From an uncultured Desulfovibrio sp. (GTDB lineage Bacteria > Desulfobacterota > Desulfovibrionia > Desulfovibrionales > Desulfovibrionaceae): a stretch of 64,000 nucleotides of DNA. The position numbers and the translations under genes are program-made. The DNA lies in NCBI GenBank assembly GCA_900541395.1, contig UQJT01000008.1, forward strand, positions 1 to 64,000. The letters run 5' to 3'. Position 1 is the stretch's first letter. Each line of letters begins with the position of its first letter. The notes below the pieces were generated by a model, which searched no databases, was not told where the DNA came from, and was given only the letters and a program-made list of their open reading frames with translations. Below are positions 41,344 through 49,709 of the stretch, in pieces.

Positions 41344-42915
41344 TTATTTGCGCTCGCCGCGTCCGTGGGGCACGCCGTACTTGCGCAGCTTGTCCCGCAG
41401 GGTGCTGTAATGGAGCCCGGTCAGTTCGGCCGCGCCGCCGGGGCCGCGTATCTTGCCCCCGCAGCGTTCCAGGGCGCGCGTCAGATACTCCCGCGCTTCG
41501 TCGTTCCAGGGCCGGAGGTCTGCCGGGGGAGAGGGCGGCGCGGCGTCCGCCGGGGCCTCCGAAGCCCGAACCGGAGCGGCCTGAGGCTCGGGCAGGCGAA
41601 AACGCAGGGGACCGGAGCCGCACAGGGCCAGGGCCTCTTCCATGACGTTGCGCAGTTCGCGCACGTTGCCGGGCCAGGGATAGGCCAGCAGACGTCGGCG
41701 TTCGGTGTCCGGCACCTGGGGAACCAGCACGCCGAAACGGTTGGCCGCCTGTTCCAGAAAATGCCGCAGCAGCAGGGGGATGTCCTGCACCCGTTCGCGC
41801 AGGGGAGGAATGCGCAGCGAAACCACGCGCAGCCGGTAGTACAGATCCTCGCGGAACCGGCCGCGCTCGACCATGCTTTCAAGGTCGCGGTGGGTGGCGG
41901 CCACCAGACGAAAATCCACCGGCAGCGGGCCGCTGCCGCCCACCCGCTCCACGCATTTTTCCTGCAGCACGCGCAACAGCCGGGCCTGAACGTCCAAGGG
42001 AAGTTCGGCCACCTCGTCCAGAAACAGGGTGCCGCCCTGGGCCCGCTCGAAGCGGCCTTTGTGATCGCCCGTGGCCCCGGTGAACGCGCCCTTGACGTGG
42101 CCGAACAATTCGCTGTCGATGAGCGAGGGCGGAATGGCCCCGCAGTTCACGGCCACAAAAGGCCGGTTGCGCCGGGGCGAGAGATCGTGCAGGGCCTTGG
42201 CCGCCATTTCCTTGCCGGTGCCCGTTTCGCCCCGGATGAGCACGGCCACGTCCAGCGGAGCCACCTGGCGCAACTGCTCCATAACCGTCTTGAGACCGCC
42301 CCCGGCCCCGATCATGCGCACCTCGTCCAGCCCCGACAACCTTTGGCGCAACGTGCGGTTGTCCCGGTAAATCTGGTCCTTGAGGCGTTCCAGTTCCCAG
42401 TATTGGAACCAGGCGTTGATAAAGATGCTCAGCGGGGGAGCCACCGCGTTGATGACCGCGAGCATGGCGGGCGTGACGACGCTCCCCGGCTCGAAGTGGA
42501 AGGTGGCGCCGCCGTACAGTTTGTTGTCGTAGGCCAGCCGGTGGGCGTAGAAGGGGTAGCCCGGGTGTCCGTCGGGGCCCGCGCCGTGTCGGTACAGGGG
42601 GGCCAGGGGATGACGCTCGTTGTCGATCAGGGCGTCCATAGCCTCGTGCGGGTCGAAAAAACGCAGCGAGCGGGCCAGGGCAAGCTGTTCGTCCGTCAGG
42701 GGAAAGGAATGGAAAATGCGCACCGTGCCCTGATCCGAGGTGCGGCAGATGGCGAACAGGGTTCCGGCCGCCTCGTCGAAACGGCCCAGGACAATGTGCC
42801 GCAACGGCATGGATGAACGCAGAGCCTGAAAAAAGGCGGTCATGGCGGTTTCCAGGTCCATGCTGCCGCATAATTGCTGGGTGGCCTTCCAGGCCAGGGC
42901 GTAGACGGTGTTCAT
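41344..42915 (-). CDS. Sigma-54-dependent transcriptional activator with GAF-like sensor domain
   Basis: 523 residues: N-terminal sensor region (1-175, GAF-like, ligand unknown), AAA+ domain with Walker A GETGTGKE (229-236), GAFTGA loop (276-281) that contacts sigma-54, GGTLFLDEVAEL Walker B, and a Fis-type HTH at the C-terminus (GAAELTGLHYSTLRDKLRKYGV). No receiver domain, so a small ligand rather than a kinase probably controls it. It is divergent from the sulfatase-like gene; the spacer has inverted repeats and a -24/-12 promoter, so that operon is the likely target. Confidence 0.93.
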   Translation of the reverse strand: MNTVYALAWKATQQLCGSMDLETAMTAFFQALRSSMPLRHIVLGRFDEAAGTLFAICRTSDQGTVRIFHSFPLTDEQLALARSLRFFDPHEAMDALIDNERHPLAPLYRHGAGPDGHPGYPFYAHRLAYDNKLYGGATFHFEPGSVVTPAMLAVINAVAPPLSIFINAWFQYWELERLKDQIYRDNRTLRQRLSGLDEVRMIGAGGGLKTVMEQLRQVAPLDVAVLIRGETGTGKEMAAKALHDLSPRRNRPFVAVNCGAIPPSLIDSELFGHVKGAFTGATGDHKGRFERAQGGTLFLDEVAELPLDVQARLLRVLQEKCVERVGGSGPLPVDFRLVAATHRDLESMVERGRFREDLYYRLRVVSLRIPPLRERVQDIPLLLRHFLEQAANRFGVLVPQVPDTERRRLLAYPWPGNVRELRNVMEEALALCGSGPLRFRLPEPQAAPVRASEAPADAAPPSPPADLRPWNDEAREYLTRALERCGGKIRGPGGAAELTGLHYSTLRDKLRKYGVPHGRGERK

Positions 42916-42930
42916 GAAAAAAGAGTGACA

Positions 42931-42990
42931 TGCCGCTCATAAAAAAGCAAGGAGCGGTATAACGTTCTTTAATGAGCGGTAAACCGCTCC
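42931..42990. promoter_or_regulatory. Enhancer sites for the sigma-54 activator
   Basis: Half-sites of GAGCGGTA type occur four times: inverted at 42931-42938 (CCGCTC), direct at 42952-42957 (GAGCGG), and as a 16-bp palindrome GAGCGGT-AA-ACCGCTC at 42974-42989. They lie about 110-170 nt upstream of the -24/-12 promoter, the usual enhancer distance, and just upstream of the activator's own start. Confidence 0.7.
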
Positions 42991-43100
42991 TATCGATCGT
43001 TTCCTCCGGTTCCGGCCAGGCTTGACGTGACGACAAAGCGCAAAGATAGACTAAATAAATCAATATAATGGACTGTCGATGGAAGTCTTGCTGCGGACAT

Positions 43101-43116
43101 TGGCACGGTGATTGCT
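43101..43116 (+). promoter_or_regulatory. Sigma-54 promoter of the sulfatase-like/MFS operon
   Basis: TGGCACGGTGATTGCT is a full match to TGGCACG-N4-TTGCW with 10 bases between GG and GC. Transcription should start near 43127, about 40 nt before the ATG at 43168 (ribosome site ACGGAG). Confidence 0.9.
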
Positions 43117-43167
43117 CTTTAAAGCGCATATTGCGGGCTTGTCCCGCTCAACTTACGGAGTACAGCC

Positions 43168-44781
43168 ATGCTGAAAAACGCCATCGTCGTCATGTTCGAC
43201 AGCCTCCAGTTCAACTACCTGGGCTGTTACGGCAACACCTGGATCAAGACCCCCAATTTCGACCGTCTGGCCCGCGAGGGCGTGCTGTTCGAAAACGCCT
43301 ATACCGAGGGCCTGCCCACGGTGCCCTGCCGTCGGGCCATGCATACCGGCCGCTTTACCCTGCCCGTGTCGGGCTGGGTGGGATTGTCGTCCAAAGACAC
43401 CACCATCGCCGACCTGTGCTGGGGCCGCCCCATCGATACCGCCCTGATCTTCGACTGCCCCATGTATCGCCTGCCCAAGTTCGGCTATACGCGCGGCTTC
43501 GATAAAGTGTGGTTCACCCACGGCCACGAGGCCGACGACTATTTTTACGAACAGGACGAACTCATCCACCTGAACATCAAGGATTATATCGAGGAATCCT
43601 CGTACCGGGCCGTGGTGGAGCGCTCGGGCGCCAAGATGCCGGAAGCCACCCTGGGCGAAATCCGCAACTACCTGAAACAGCGCCAGTACGGCGGGGACCG
43701 CGAGGAAAACCGCTACGTGGCCCGCACCATGCGCAAGGCCGTGGAATACCTGGAAGGCGTGGACCGCAACAAGCAGTTCTACCTGTGGGTGGACAGCTTC
43801 GACCCGCATGAACCCTGGGACCCGCCCTCCGTCTACGATCCGGACAAAAAATGCCCTTACGACCCCGATTACCAGGGCAAGGACGAGTTTTTGCCCTTCC
43901 CCGGCCTGGTGGCGGGCGTCTACACCGAGGAACAACTGCATCACGTGCGTATGCTGTACGCCGAACTGGTGACGCTGTGCGACAAATATTTGGGCGAACT
44001 GCTGGACGCCGTGCGCCGTCTGGGTCTGGAGGAAAACACCCTGCTTCTGATGGTGTCCGACCACGGCGAGCCTATGGGCAACGGCGAACACGGCCACGGC
44101 CTGATGCGCAAGGTGCGCCCCTGGCCTTATGAGGAACTGGCCCACATCCCCATGATCCTGCGCGCCCCCGGCATCGCCCCCGGCCAGCGCGTCTCGTCCT
44201 TCGTGCAGAGCGTGGACGTGGCGCCCACCGTGTGCGACTGGCTGGGCATCGGCGTGCACCCCGACATGCAGGGCAAAAGCCTGCTGCCCCTGGCGCGCGG
44301 CGAGGTGGACAAAGTGCGCGATTTCGCCATCGCGGGCTACTATCCATATTCCCAGGCCATTTTTACCGAAAACTGGTCCTACATCCATTGGACCAGGAAC
44401 GACGACAAGGCCGAACGGCTCATGGCTCTGGAATTTTACGGCGGCAACATCGACAACAGCCACATCCACGCCACGGGCGGCAAAGGCATGTTTGAAGGCC
44501 AGTTCGAGGCTCTGGAAAAACGGCGCAAGGAAATGAAGGCCGCCGCCGGAGAGGAGGGCCTGTCCGACATCGAAAAGCGCCACAAGGCCAACGCCACCCT
44601 GGACGGCGCGGATCAGTGGACCTGCACCCCGTCCAGTTCGTCCGAGGTGCCGGACCGCGACCTGTTGTTCGACCGCCGCGCCGATCCTTTCCAGCTCCAT
44701 AATGTGGCGGATCAGCACCCGGATCAGGCCCGCAAACTGTACGCCCTGCTCAACGACTATCTTGACGATTTGCGCGCCTAG
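43168..44781 (+). CDS. Sulfatase-family (alkaline phosphatase superfamily) hydrolase with Thr at nucleophile position
   Basis: 537 residues, no signal peptide, so cytoplasmic. Family marks: AIVVMFDSL (metal Asp11), YLGCYGNTWIKTPNFDRLAREG, the signature segment TVPCRRAMHTG (51-61), SFDPHEPWDPP, VSDHGEPMG (Asp298, His299), YEELAHIPMILRAPG and a C-terminal LFDRRADPFQLHN. In true sulfatases the first signature residue is Cys or Ser, converted to formylglycine; here it is Thr51. Thr is the nucleophile in phosphodiesterase-type relatives, so the substrate may be a phosphate or phosphonate ester instead of a sulfate ester. First gene of a sigma-54 operon with the MFS gene. Confidence 0.85.
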   Translation: MLKNAIVVMFDSLQFNYLGCYGNTWIKTPNFDRLAREGVLFENAYTEGLPTVPCRRAMHTGRFTLPVSGWVGLSSKDTTIADLCWGRPIDTALIFDCPMYRLPKFGYTRGFDKVWFTHGHEADDYFYEQDELIHLNIKDYIEESSYRAVVERSGAKMPEATLGEIRNYLKQRQYGGDREENRYVARTMRKAVEYLEGVDRNKQFYLWVDSFDPHEPWDPPSVYDPDKKCPYDPDYQGKDEFLPFPGLVAGVYTEEQLHHVRMLYAELVTLCDKYLGELLDAVRRLGLEENTLLLMVSDHGEPMGNGEHGHGLMRKVRPWPYEELAHIPMILRAPGIAPGQRVSSFVQSVDVAPTVCDWLGIGVHPDMQGKSLLPLARGEVDKVRDFAIAGYYPYSQAIFTENWSYIHWTRNDDKAERLMALEFYGGNIDNSHIHATGGKGMFEGQFEALEKRRKEMKAAAGEEGLSDIEKRHKANATLDGADQWTCTPSSSSEVPDRDLLFDRRADPFQLHNVADQHPDQARKLYALLNDYLDDLRA

Positions 44782-44935
44782 GCCCCGGACGCTGAAGCGA
44801 CCGGGAGCAAAGCGCTTTCGCCTTCCCCATACAGCGTTCTCCGCCCGCGCGGAAACGCTTGCCGACCCGACAACGCCGCCTCCGGCCCGGGTTCCGTTTT
44901 CCGAACGGGGCCGGAGGGGCGACAAGGATACCATT

Positions 44936-46285
44936 ATGGCCCAAGAATCCGTGACACCGCCCGTGGAAGCGCCGGATGCCTCCGGCGTGGAATGTCCCTC
45001 CGAGGAAGAATGGCCCATAGGCCGCAAAGCGGCCATTTTCAGTTGTTCCATCGTGTTTCTGCTGGGCGTGTTCGATTTCATCGACCGCCAGGTGGTGGCT
45101 TCGCTGCTGCCGTACATCAAGGACGAATGGAGTTTGAGCGACACCCAACTGGGCATGCTGGTGTCGGTGGTCAACATCTCCATTTCGGTGCTGGTGGTGC
45201 CCAGCGCCTATTTTATCGACAAGTGGAGCCGCAAAAAGATGATCGCCCTCATGGGCGCCATCTGGAGCCTGGCCACGGGCGCCTGCGCCTTTGCCGGGTC
45301 CTACGCCCACCTGCTGTTCGCGCGGGTGTTCATCGGCGCGGGCGAGGCGGGCTACAATCCGGCGGCTCAGGCCCTGATCGCGGCCCAGTTTCCCAAGCGG
45401 CGGCGGGGCACGGCCATCGCCCTCACCCAACTGGGCATGGGGCTGGGCGCTCCCATCGGCCTCATCGCCGGGGCCTGGGTGGCCTCGCACTGGGGCTGGC
45501 GTCACGCCTTCGGCCTGGTGGCCGTGCCCGGCCTTGTCCTGTCCTGCCTGGCCCTGTTCATCCGCGACTACAAGTCGGTGGACATGCGCGCGGACAAAGG
45601 CGAATCGGCCAAAAAGAAGAGCAGCCTGGCCGACTATGTCGCCATGCTGGGTGTGCTGCTGCGCACCCCGTCCCTGCTGTGCGTTTTCGCGGGGGCCACG
45701 CTCAAATTGCTGCGCACCGGCGCGGCCATGAACTGGATGCCCTCCTACCTGATGCGCGAGGGCGGCATGAGCCCCGTCCAGGCCGGGTCGGTGTCGTCGG
45801 CCCTGTTTCTGGGGTCCATCCTCAGCATGGTGTGCATAGGCCCCATCATCGACCTGACCCGCAAGTACCGAGCCCACGGCATTCCCCTGGTCATCGCGGT
45901 ATGCTTTTTGCTGCAGGGCGGCCTGCAACTGCTGGCCTTCACCGCGCTTCCGGCCGGAGGCTGGACGCAGATCGCCGTGCTGTTCGTGGGCGGGGTGTTC
46001 GGCGGGGGCATGGCCGCCGGCTTTTCAACCATCATCGTGGACCTGGTGCACCCCGGTGCGCGGGCCACGGCCATCAGCCTCATGGTATTGTGCCAGAACA
46101 TTCTGGGCTTTGCCCTGGGGCCGGTGGTGGTGGGCTTTTTGTCCGACAACTTCACCCTGGGCACGGCCATGAGTCTGCTGTCCTTCGCGCCCCTGCTGGC
46201 GGGCCTGGCTTTTGTCGTGTGCTTTTTCACGTACCGGCGCGACGCCGCCAAGGTGGACTGCGTCAATCTGAGTTTTGAAGGCTGA
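44936..46285 (+). CDS. Major facilitator superfamily transporter
   Basis: 449 residues, about 12 membrane helices with a central loop near 215-235. First-half motif FIDKWSRKKMIALMG (motif A) and ARVFIGAGEAGYNPAAQALIAAQFP resemble Spinster-like and anion/organic-acid MFS carriers. ATG 44936 follows AAGGAT by six bases and precedes a 30-residue acidic cytoplasmic lead. It lies 154 nt after the sulfatase-like gene and most likely imports that enzyme's substrate or exports a product. Substrate unknown. Confidence 0.88.
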   Translation: MAQESVTPPVEAPDASGVECPSEEEWPIGRKAAIFSCSIVFLLGVFDFIDRQVVASLLPYIKDEWSLSDTQLGMLVSVVNISISVLVVPSAYFIDKWSRKKMIALMGAIWSLATGACAFAGSYAHLLFARVFIGAGEAGYNPAAQALIAAQFPKRRRGTAIALTQLGMGLGAPIGLIAGAWVASHWGWRHAFGLVAVPGLVLSCLALFIRDYKSVDMRADKGESAKKKSSLADYVAMLGVLLRTPSLLCVFAGATLKLLRTGAAMNWMPSYLMREGGMSPVQAGSVSSALFLGSILSMVCIGPIIDLTRKYRAHGIPLVIAVCFLLQGGLQLLAFTALPAGGWTQIAVLFVGGVFGGGMAAGFSTIIVDLVHPGARATAISLMVLCQNILGFALGPVVVGFLSDNFTLGTAMSLLSFAPLLAGLAFVVCFFTYRRDAAKVDCVNLSFEG

Positions 46286-46292
46286 TTTTCGA

Positions 46293-46316
46293 GCGGGGGG
46301 GTAAAGCTCCCCCCGC
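46293..46316 (+). terminator. Possible terminator after the MFS gene
   Basis: GCGGGGGG/CCCCCCGC, an 8-bp GC stem with 8-nt loop, 7 nt after the stop; no T-run, so termination may be incomplete. Confidence 0.4.
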
Positions 46317-46427
46317 CCGCGGATACATAAAAAGACTGTTTGATCGGCGTATTGCTTTTTTTTTCGACCACCATGCGCGCGTCTTTCCTCCCCGGCGGAG
46401 CCGCCCTGTCCGGGAAGGAAAGGCGCG

Positions 46428-46498
46428 TTTTTTCGGTCCCGGCCGACCCCCGCGCGAAAAGCGCGCGTCAAGTTCGCGCCCGGAGCCCGAATTGCGCC
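46428..46498. repeat. 71-bp direct repeat, left copy (R-M island boundary)
   Basis: Identical over 71 nt to 49710-49780, from TTTTTTCGGTCCC to CCCGAATTGCGCC. It includes the hairpin CGCGAAAAGCGCG. The left copy continues host DNA on its left and foreign A/T-rich DNA on its right. Confidence 0.95.
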
Positions 46499-46889
46499 TA
46501 TGGCTGCTACAACTAAATTCCAAGCAATCGTTTAAGATAAGGGATTGATATAGAAGTCTGATACATTTTTTTCTTTATAGTCTGTTTTTCTCTGCATTAT
46601 TTTTTTATAAATTTGTTCAATAAAAATGCCAACAGAGAGAGGATATATATTATAAATAATTATTATCGTAGATATATGGCTGTGTGTGAGTGGATTTGTA
46701 TTGCGAAATAATGTCGTGAACGGATGACTAATGGTGAATCTTCCTGCAGCTTGCGCTTGTCCGCAGCAGTATTTTTTTGTCTTGCACAAAGGATAGGGGA
46801 CCTACATGCACATGATGATGACCCATCAAGAGTGGCATATATCTTGATTTTAACGGATGAAACGAAATGGATAATGGAGTTTGTCGTAA

Positions 46890-46920
46890 TTGCCGGAAAT
46901 TTCTGAATACCTACCGTGAG
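46890..46920. repeat. Degenerate 31-bp direct repeat inside island, left copy
   Basis: Begins TTGCCGGAAATTTC; 25 of 31 positions match 49545-49575. In one frame both copies encode CRKF-x2-TY-x-EL. It may be a relic of an older element. Confidence 0.5.
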
Positions 46921-47020
46921 TTAGTATACCACAACAGAAAGATAACTTATTTATAATCAGTAGTGTACTTCACTCGGATGAAGTTACGACAATACTAGCT
47001 GACGTTCAAAGCTTTTCAGG

Positions 47021-47632
47021 TTATAGTCTAATAAACTGTGATAAAAATAATGGGCGAGCATAAAATGCTCTACTTATGCTACCGTGTCCAGCGCCTTTTG
47101 TTCGTGGTTGAATAAATTTCCCCATTGATCCTGTGAGAGAGCTAAAGCCGCGATCAGGATCATTTAAACATTGGCGGACAATTTCATAGTCAGCTTCAAC
47201 TGCTCTGTATAATTCTTCAGATAAATCAATTTCAGTAATTGAATGAATAAAAGTTGGTTCTGCGTAGCTATTTCCTACAATTCTGGCCACAATGACAGCT
47301 TTACGTAACTTGGCAAGCAAGTGGCTTTCTGCGAAAGGAGTATGTTGCACATGATAGGGATCTATCATTGTTATCGCCATAGTTTCCTTAAAGGCAAGCT
47401 TACCGGAAGCGAGTTTTTTTAATGGGATACTTTTTAATTCCCAAGAGCCAAAATTGGGACTCTGCGCAGAATTAAGAGGTAACCCCAAAAAACGCTCACA
47501 AACATGCCCAGCCCAACCTTTGTTAACCTTACCCGTTGGTGATATAACTGTAATTTCGTATTGTTTGGCTAAGGTATGCAAGTTTTGACCTTCCAATTTC
47601 TTAAGCTTTTTGACAGCTTCCTTTCTCTCCAC
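47021..47632 (-). CDS. MutH/Sau3AI-family restriction endonuclease (probable GATC cutter)
   Basis: 203 residues. N-terminal KLEGQNLHTLAKQY parallels the MutH start, NKGWAGHVCERFLGLPLNSAQ and FGSWELKSIPL parallel the MutH core, and the end RAFYARPLFLSQFIRL parallels its C-terminus. Active-site Glu46, Glu65 and Lys67 are present, but the position of the central Asp of the D-E-K set is Asn60 (codon AAT). Its start overlaps the upstream methylase by 32 nt. With two GATC-type methylases alongside, GATC is the expected site. A single MutH domain, about half of Sau3AI. Whether Asn60 abolishes activity is unknown. Confidence 0.8.
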   Translation of the reverse strand: MERKEAVKKLKKLEGQNLHTLAKQYEITVISPTGKVNKGWAGHVCERFLGLPLNSAQSPNFGSWELKSIPLKKLASGKLAFKETMAITMIDPYHVQHTPFAESHLLAKLRKAVIVARIVGNSYAEPTFIHSITEIDLSEELYRAVEADYEIVRQCLNDPDRGFSSLTGSMGKFIQPRTKGAGHGSISRAFYARPLFLSQFIRL

Positions 47633-48464
47633 GTATTTTTTCCTCTCTTAAAGCTAAAATTCGAGGCTTGGAAAATTCTGTTAAATAGTTAAAATCAGAA
47701 TCAATCCCAATAAAGCGCCTCGCATGTTTAAGTGCTGCTACGCCAGTAGTTCCACTCCCACAGAAGGGATCAAGCACAACTCCATGCTGTGGGCAAGAAG
47801 CAATAATAATGCGTTCCAATAATGCAAGAGGTTTTTGTGTTGGGTGTTTACCAAATTGCTTTTCAGCTTTTGTTGGGCTCCCAATAGCCCAAACACTCCG
47901 CATTTGTTTGTCTGGCTTTTTAAGCATATCTTTATTCCAATCTCCGTTTTTCATTAACTTATAGTCAAAATAATGTTTCGCATTTTTATATAGCTTGGCC
48001 CATATTAGTGTTTCGTGGCTAGCTGTAAACATTCTACACGCTAGATTTGGAGCGGCATTTGGCTTAAACCAAATAATGTCATTTATTATATGCCATCCCT
48101 GTAACTGCAGGGCATACCCACAACAAAATATGCTGTGATATGTCCCTGAAATCCAAATAGTTCCTGTTGGTTTTAAAATACGCTTACAGGCTTGAATCCA
48201 TGCCGCATGAAAAGCAAAGTCTTCTTCAATACCTTTACTTATATCCCATAGGCCTTTATTAACGCTGATACGTTTTCCTGCGTGGCAGGTCGTTCCTCCA
48301 TTTGAGAGATTATAGGGAGGATCGGCAAATATCATATCTACCGAAGATGATGGCAATGCCTCCATAGTGCAAACTGCGTCGCCATGATAAAGAGTAATAT
48401 CTTCACAGGAAAATATTGATGATGGTTGCTTAAAGCTGTTAGCATTCGACAAAATTCTTTTCAT
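47601..48464 (-). CDS. DpnA-like DNA adenine methyltransferase (beta class)
   Basis: 287 residues. Motif IV DPPY at 48-51 lies before motif I FCGSGTTG (from 234), the beta-class order. FADPPYNLSNGG, VNKGLWDIS, ILKPTGTIWISGTYHSIF, PNAAPNLACRMFTASHETLIWAK and GKHPTQKPLALLERIIIAS follow DpnA of the pneumococcal DpnII system closely. DpnA methylates GATC, also on single strands. Six nt separate it from the Dam-type gene and it overlaps the nuclease gene. Confidence 0.92.
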   Translation of the reverse strand: MKRILSNANSFKQPSSIFSCEDITLYHGDAVCTMEALPSSSVDMIFADPPYNLSNGGTTCHAGKRISVNKGLWDISKGIEEDFAFHAAWIQACKRILKPTGTIWISGTYHSIFCCGYALQLQGWHIINDIIWFKPNAAPNLACRMFTASHETLIWAKLYKNAKHYFDYKLMKNGDWNKDMLKKPDKQMRSVWAIGSPTKAEKQFGKHPTQKPLALLERIIIASCPQHGVVLDPFCGSGTTGVAALKHARRFIGIDSDFNYLTEFSKPRILALREEKIRGEKGSCQKA

Positions 48465-48470
48465 ATAATT

Positions 48471-49283
48471 CTATCGATAGATTGCGAGAATTTCTGGAAC
48501 TGCTGACCTGTTGTCCCCGTTGCAACTTATAAAACGCTGTACATTGAATGTTCTTAATTCTGCATCGGCATATAGAGAACGTGTAATGCTTGTATCATGA
48601 TTGCTAAGAACGACTGTTATATTTTTATTGTGTGCTGATTTTGAGAGTAATGCTAGGTCTTTTTGGTCTTTTATGCTAAACTCATTACCTGTATAAGTTG
48701 TAAAATTTGAAGTTACTGAAAGAGGTATATATGGAGGATCACAGTAAACGACGTCGCCTTTTTCTAGTTTGTTAAATGTATTACGAAAGTCACAACATAA
48801 AAAGCAGGTTTCTGTTTCTTGTGTTTTTTTATAAAAATCCATTAATTCTTTTAAAGGGAAATAGGGAGATTTATATTTTCCAAATGGTACATTAAATTCT
48901 CCTTTTGAATTGTATCTAACCAAACCATTAAAAGAGTGCCTATTTAGATATAAAAAAATAGCCCCTCTTTTTCTTGGTTTTTTACATATATTAAATTCAT
49001 CACGAATTTCAATATATCGTTCTTTTGTATTGTTAATAGGTGTAAAAAATTCCTGACAATATGAAATGAATTCTTTTCCTTCGCGTTGTATGTGTTGATA
49101 TAGATAGATAAGATCCGCATTTGCATCACATATTAATGCTCGTTTTGCTTCTACATTTAGATATACAGCACAAGAGCCAGCAAATGGTTCAACAAAACGA
49201 GAGCCTATAGGCAATTCTTTTAAAATTTTATCTAAAACGCGATATTTACCGCCAGCCCATTTTAAAAAAGGTTTTCGTTGCAC
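48471..49283 (-). CDS. Dam/DpnM-type DNA adenine methyltransferase (D12 class)
   Basis: 270 residues. KPFLKWAGGKYRVLDKI (Lys4-Lys13) and FVEPFAGSCAVYLN form the AdoMet site, NRHSFNGLVRYN and PFGKYKSPYFP the D12 middle, and CDPPYIPLSVTSNFTTYTGNEFS (DPPY at 182-185) the catalytic motif, as in Dam and DpnM, so GATC is the likely target. The start codon is GTG with GGGAG six bases upstream. First gene of the three-gene operon, as expected for a methylase that must act before the nuclease. Confidence 0.93.
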   Translation of the reverse strand: MQRKPFLKWAGGKYRVLDKILKELPIGSRFVEPFAGSCAVYLNVEAKRALICDANADLIYLYQHIQREGKEFISYCQEFFTPINNTKERYIEIRDEFNICKKPRKRGAIFLYLNRHSFNGLVRYNSKGEFNVPFGKYKSPYFPLKELMDFYKKTQETETCFLCCDFRNTFNKLEKGDVVYCDPPYIPLSVTSNFTTYTGNEFSIKDQKDLALLSKSAHNKNITVVLSNHDTSITRSLYADAELRTFNVQRFISCNGDNRSAVPEILAIYR

Positions 49284-49544
49284 AGAATCTCCCGTTATTT
49301 TTCAGGAAATGATGCTCATTCATCACGTGCTTTACTATTCGGTCAATAAAGATCTGTGGCGACTTGTCCGCCCATCATTCCTTGTCGAGCTATGATATTT
49401 CCGTTTTGGTCGGAACACAAGCACCCCAATCAAGCGTAGTTTTTTTCTTTTTAGCAGTGGAGTTTTTATCACAAGTCGTTACCTGGCATGCCTCTTATGG
49501 CGTAAACTTGGGCGTGTGTTCATAGGTACTGGGGCTCGCTCTAC

Positions 49545-49575
49545 TTGCCGGAAATTTCGGGAAACCTACTGGGAA
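49545..49575. repeat. Degenerate 31-bp direct repeat inside island, right copy
   Basis: 25 of 31 positions match 46890-46920. The frame reads STCRKFRETYWELD and is interrupted by a stop 10 codons before, so it is not a functional gene. Confidence 0.5.
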
Positions 49576-49709
49576 CTTGACATATTTCGCTGTGTCCATC
49601 CTCTTCTTTGATGGAACTCTTCCAGTTCTATAATCTGTTGAACGATGGAGAATGTGTTGACATTTTGCAACCAAGACGCAGCCAAGGAAAAAACTATCCG
49701 AGCAGCATT

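Larger units (their letters stand above)
46286..47020. other. Gap containing the left junction of the R-M island
   Basis: The first about 210 nt are host-like GC-rich DNA ending in the left 71-bp repeat; from 46499 the sequence turns abruptly A/T-rich. The A/T-rich part has no convincing gene, only a 29-codon frame (46867-46956) containing CRNCRKFLNTYREL whose DNA is partly repeated at 49545-49575. Confidence 0.5.

Noticed and set aside
43153..45183. 676-codon frame opposite the sulfatase-like gene
   Set aside because: Antisense shadow; it would also cover the start of the MFS gene.
46532..46789. 85-codon frame in the left part of the R-M island
   Set aside because: A/T-rich composition alone explains it; no ribosome site and no recognisable family.
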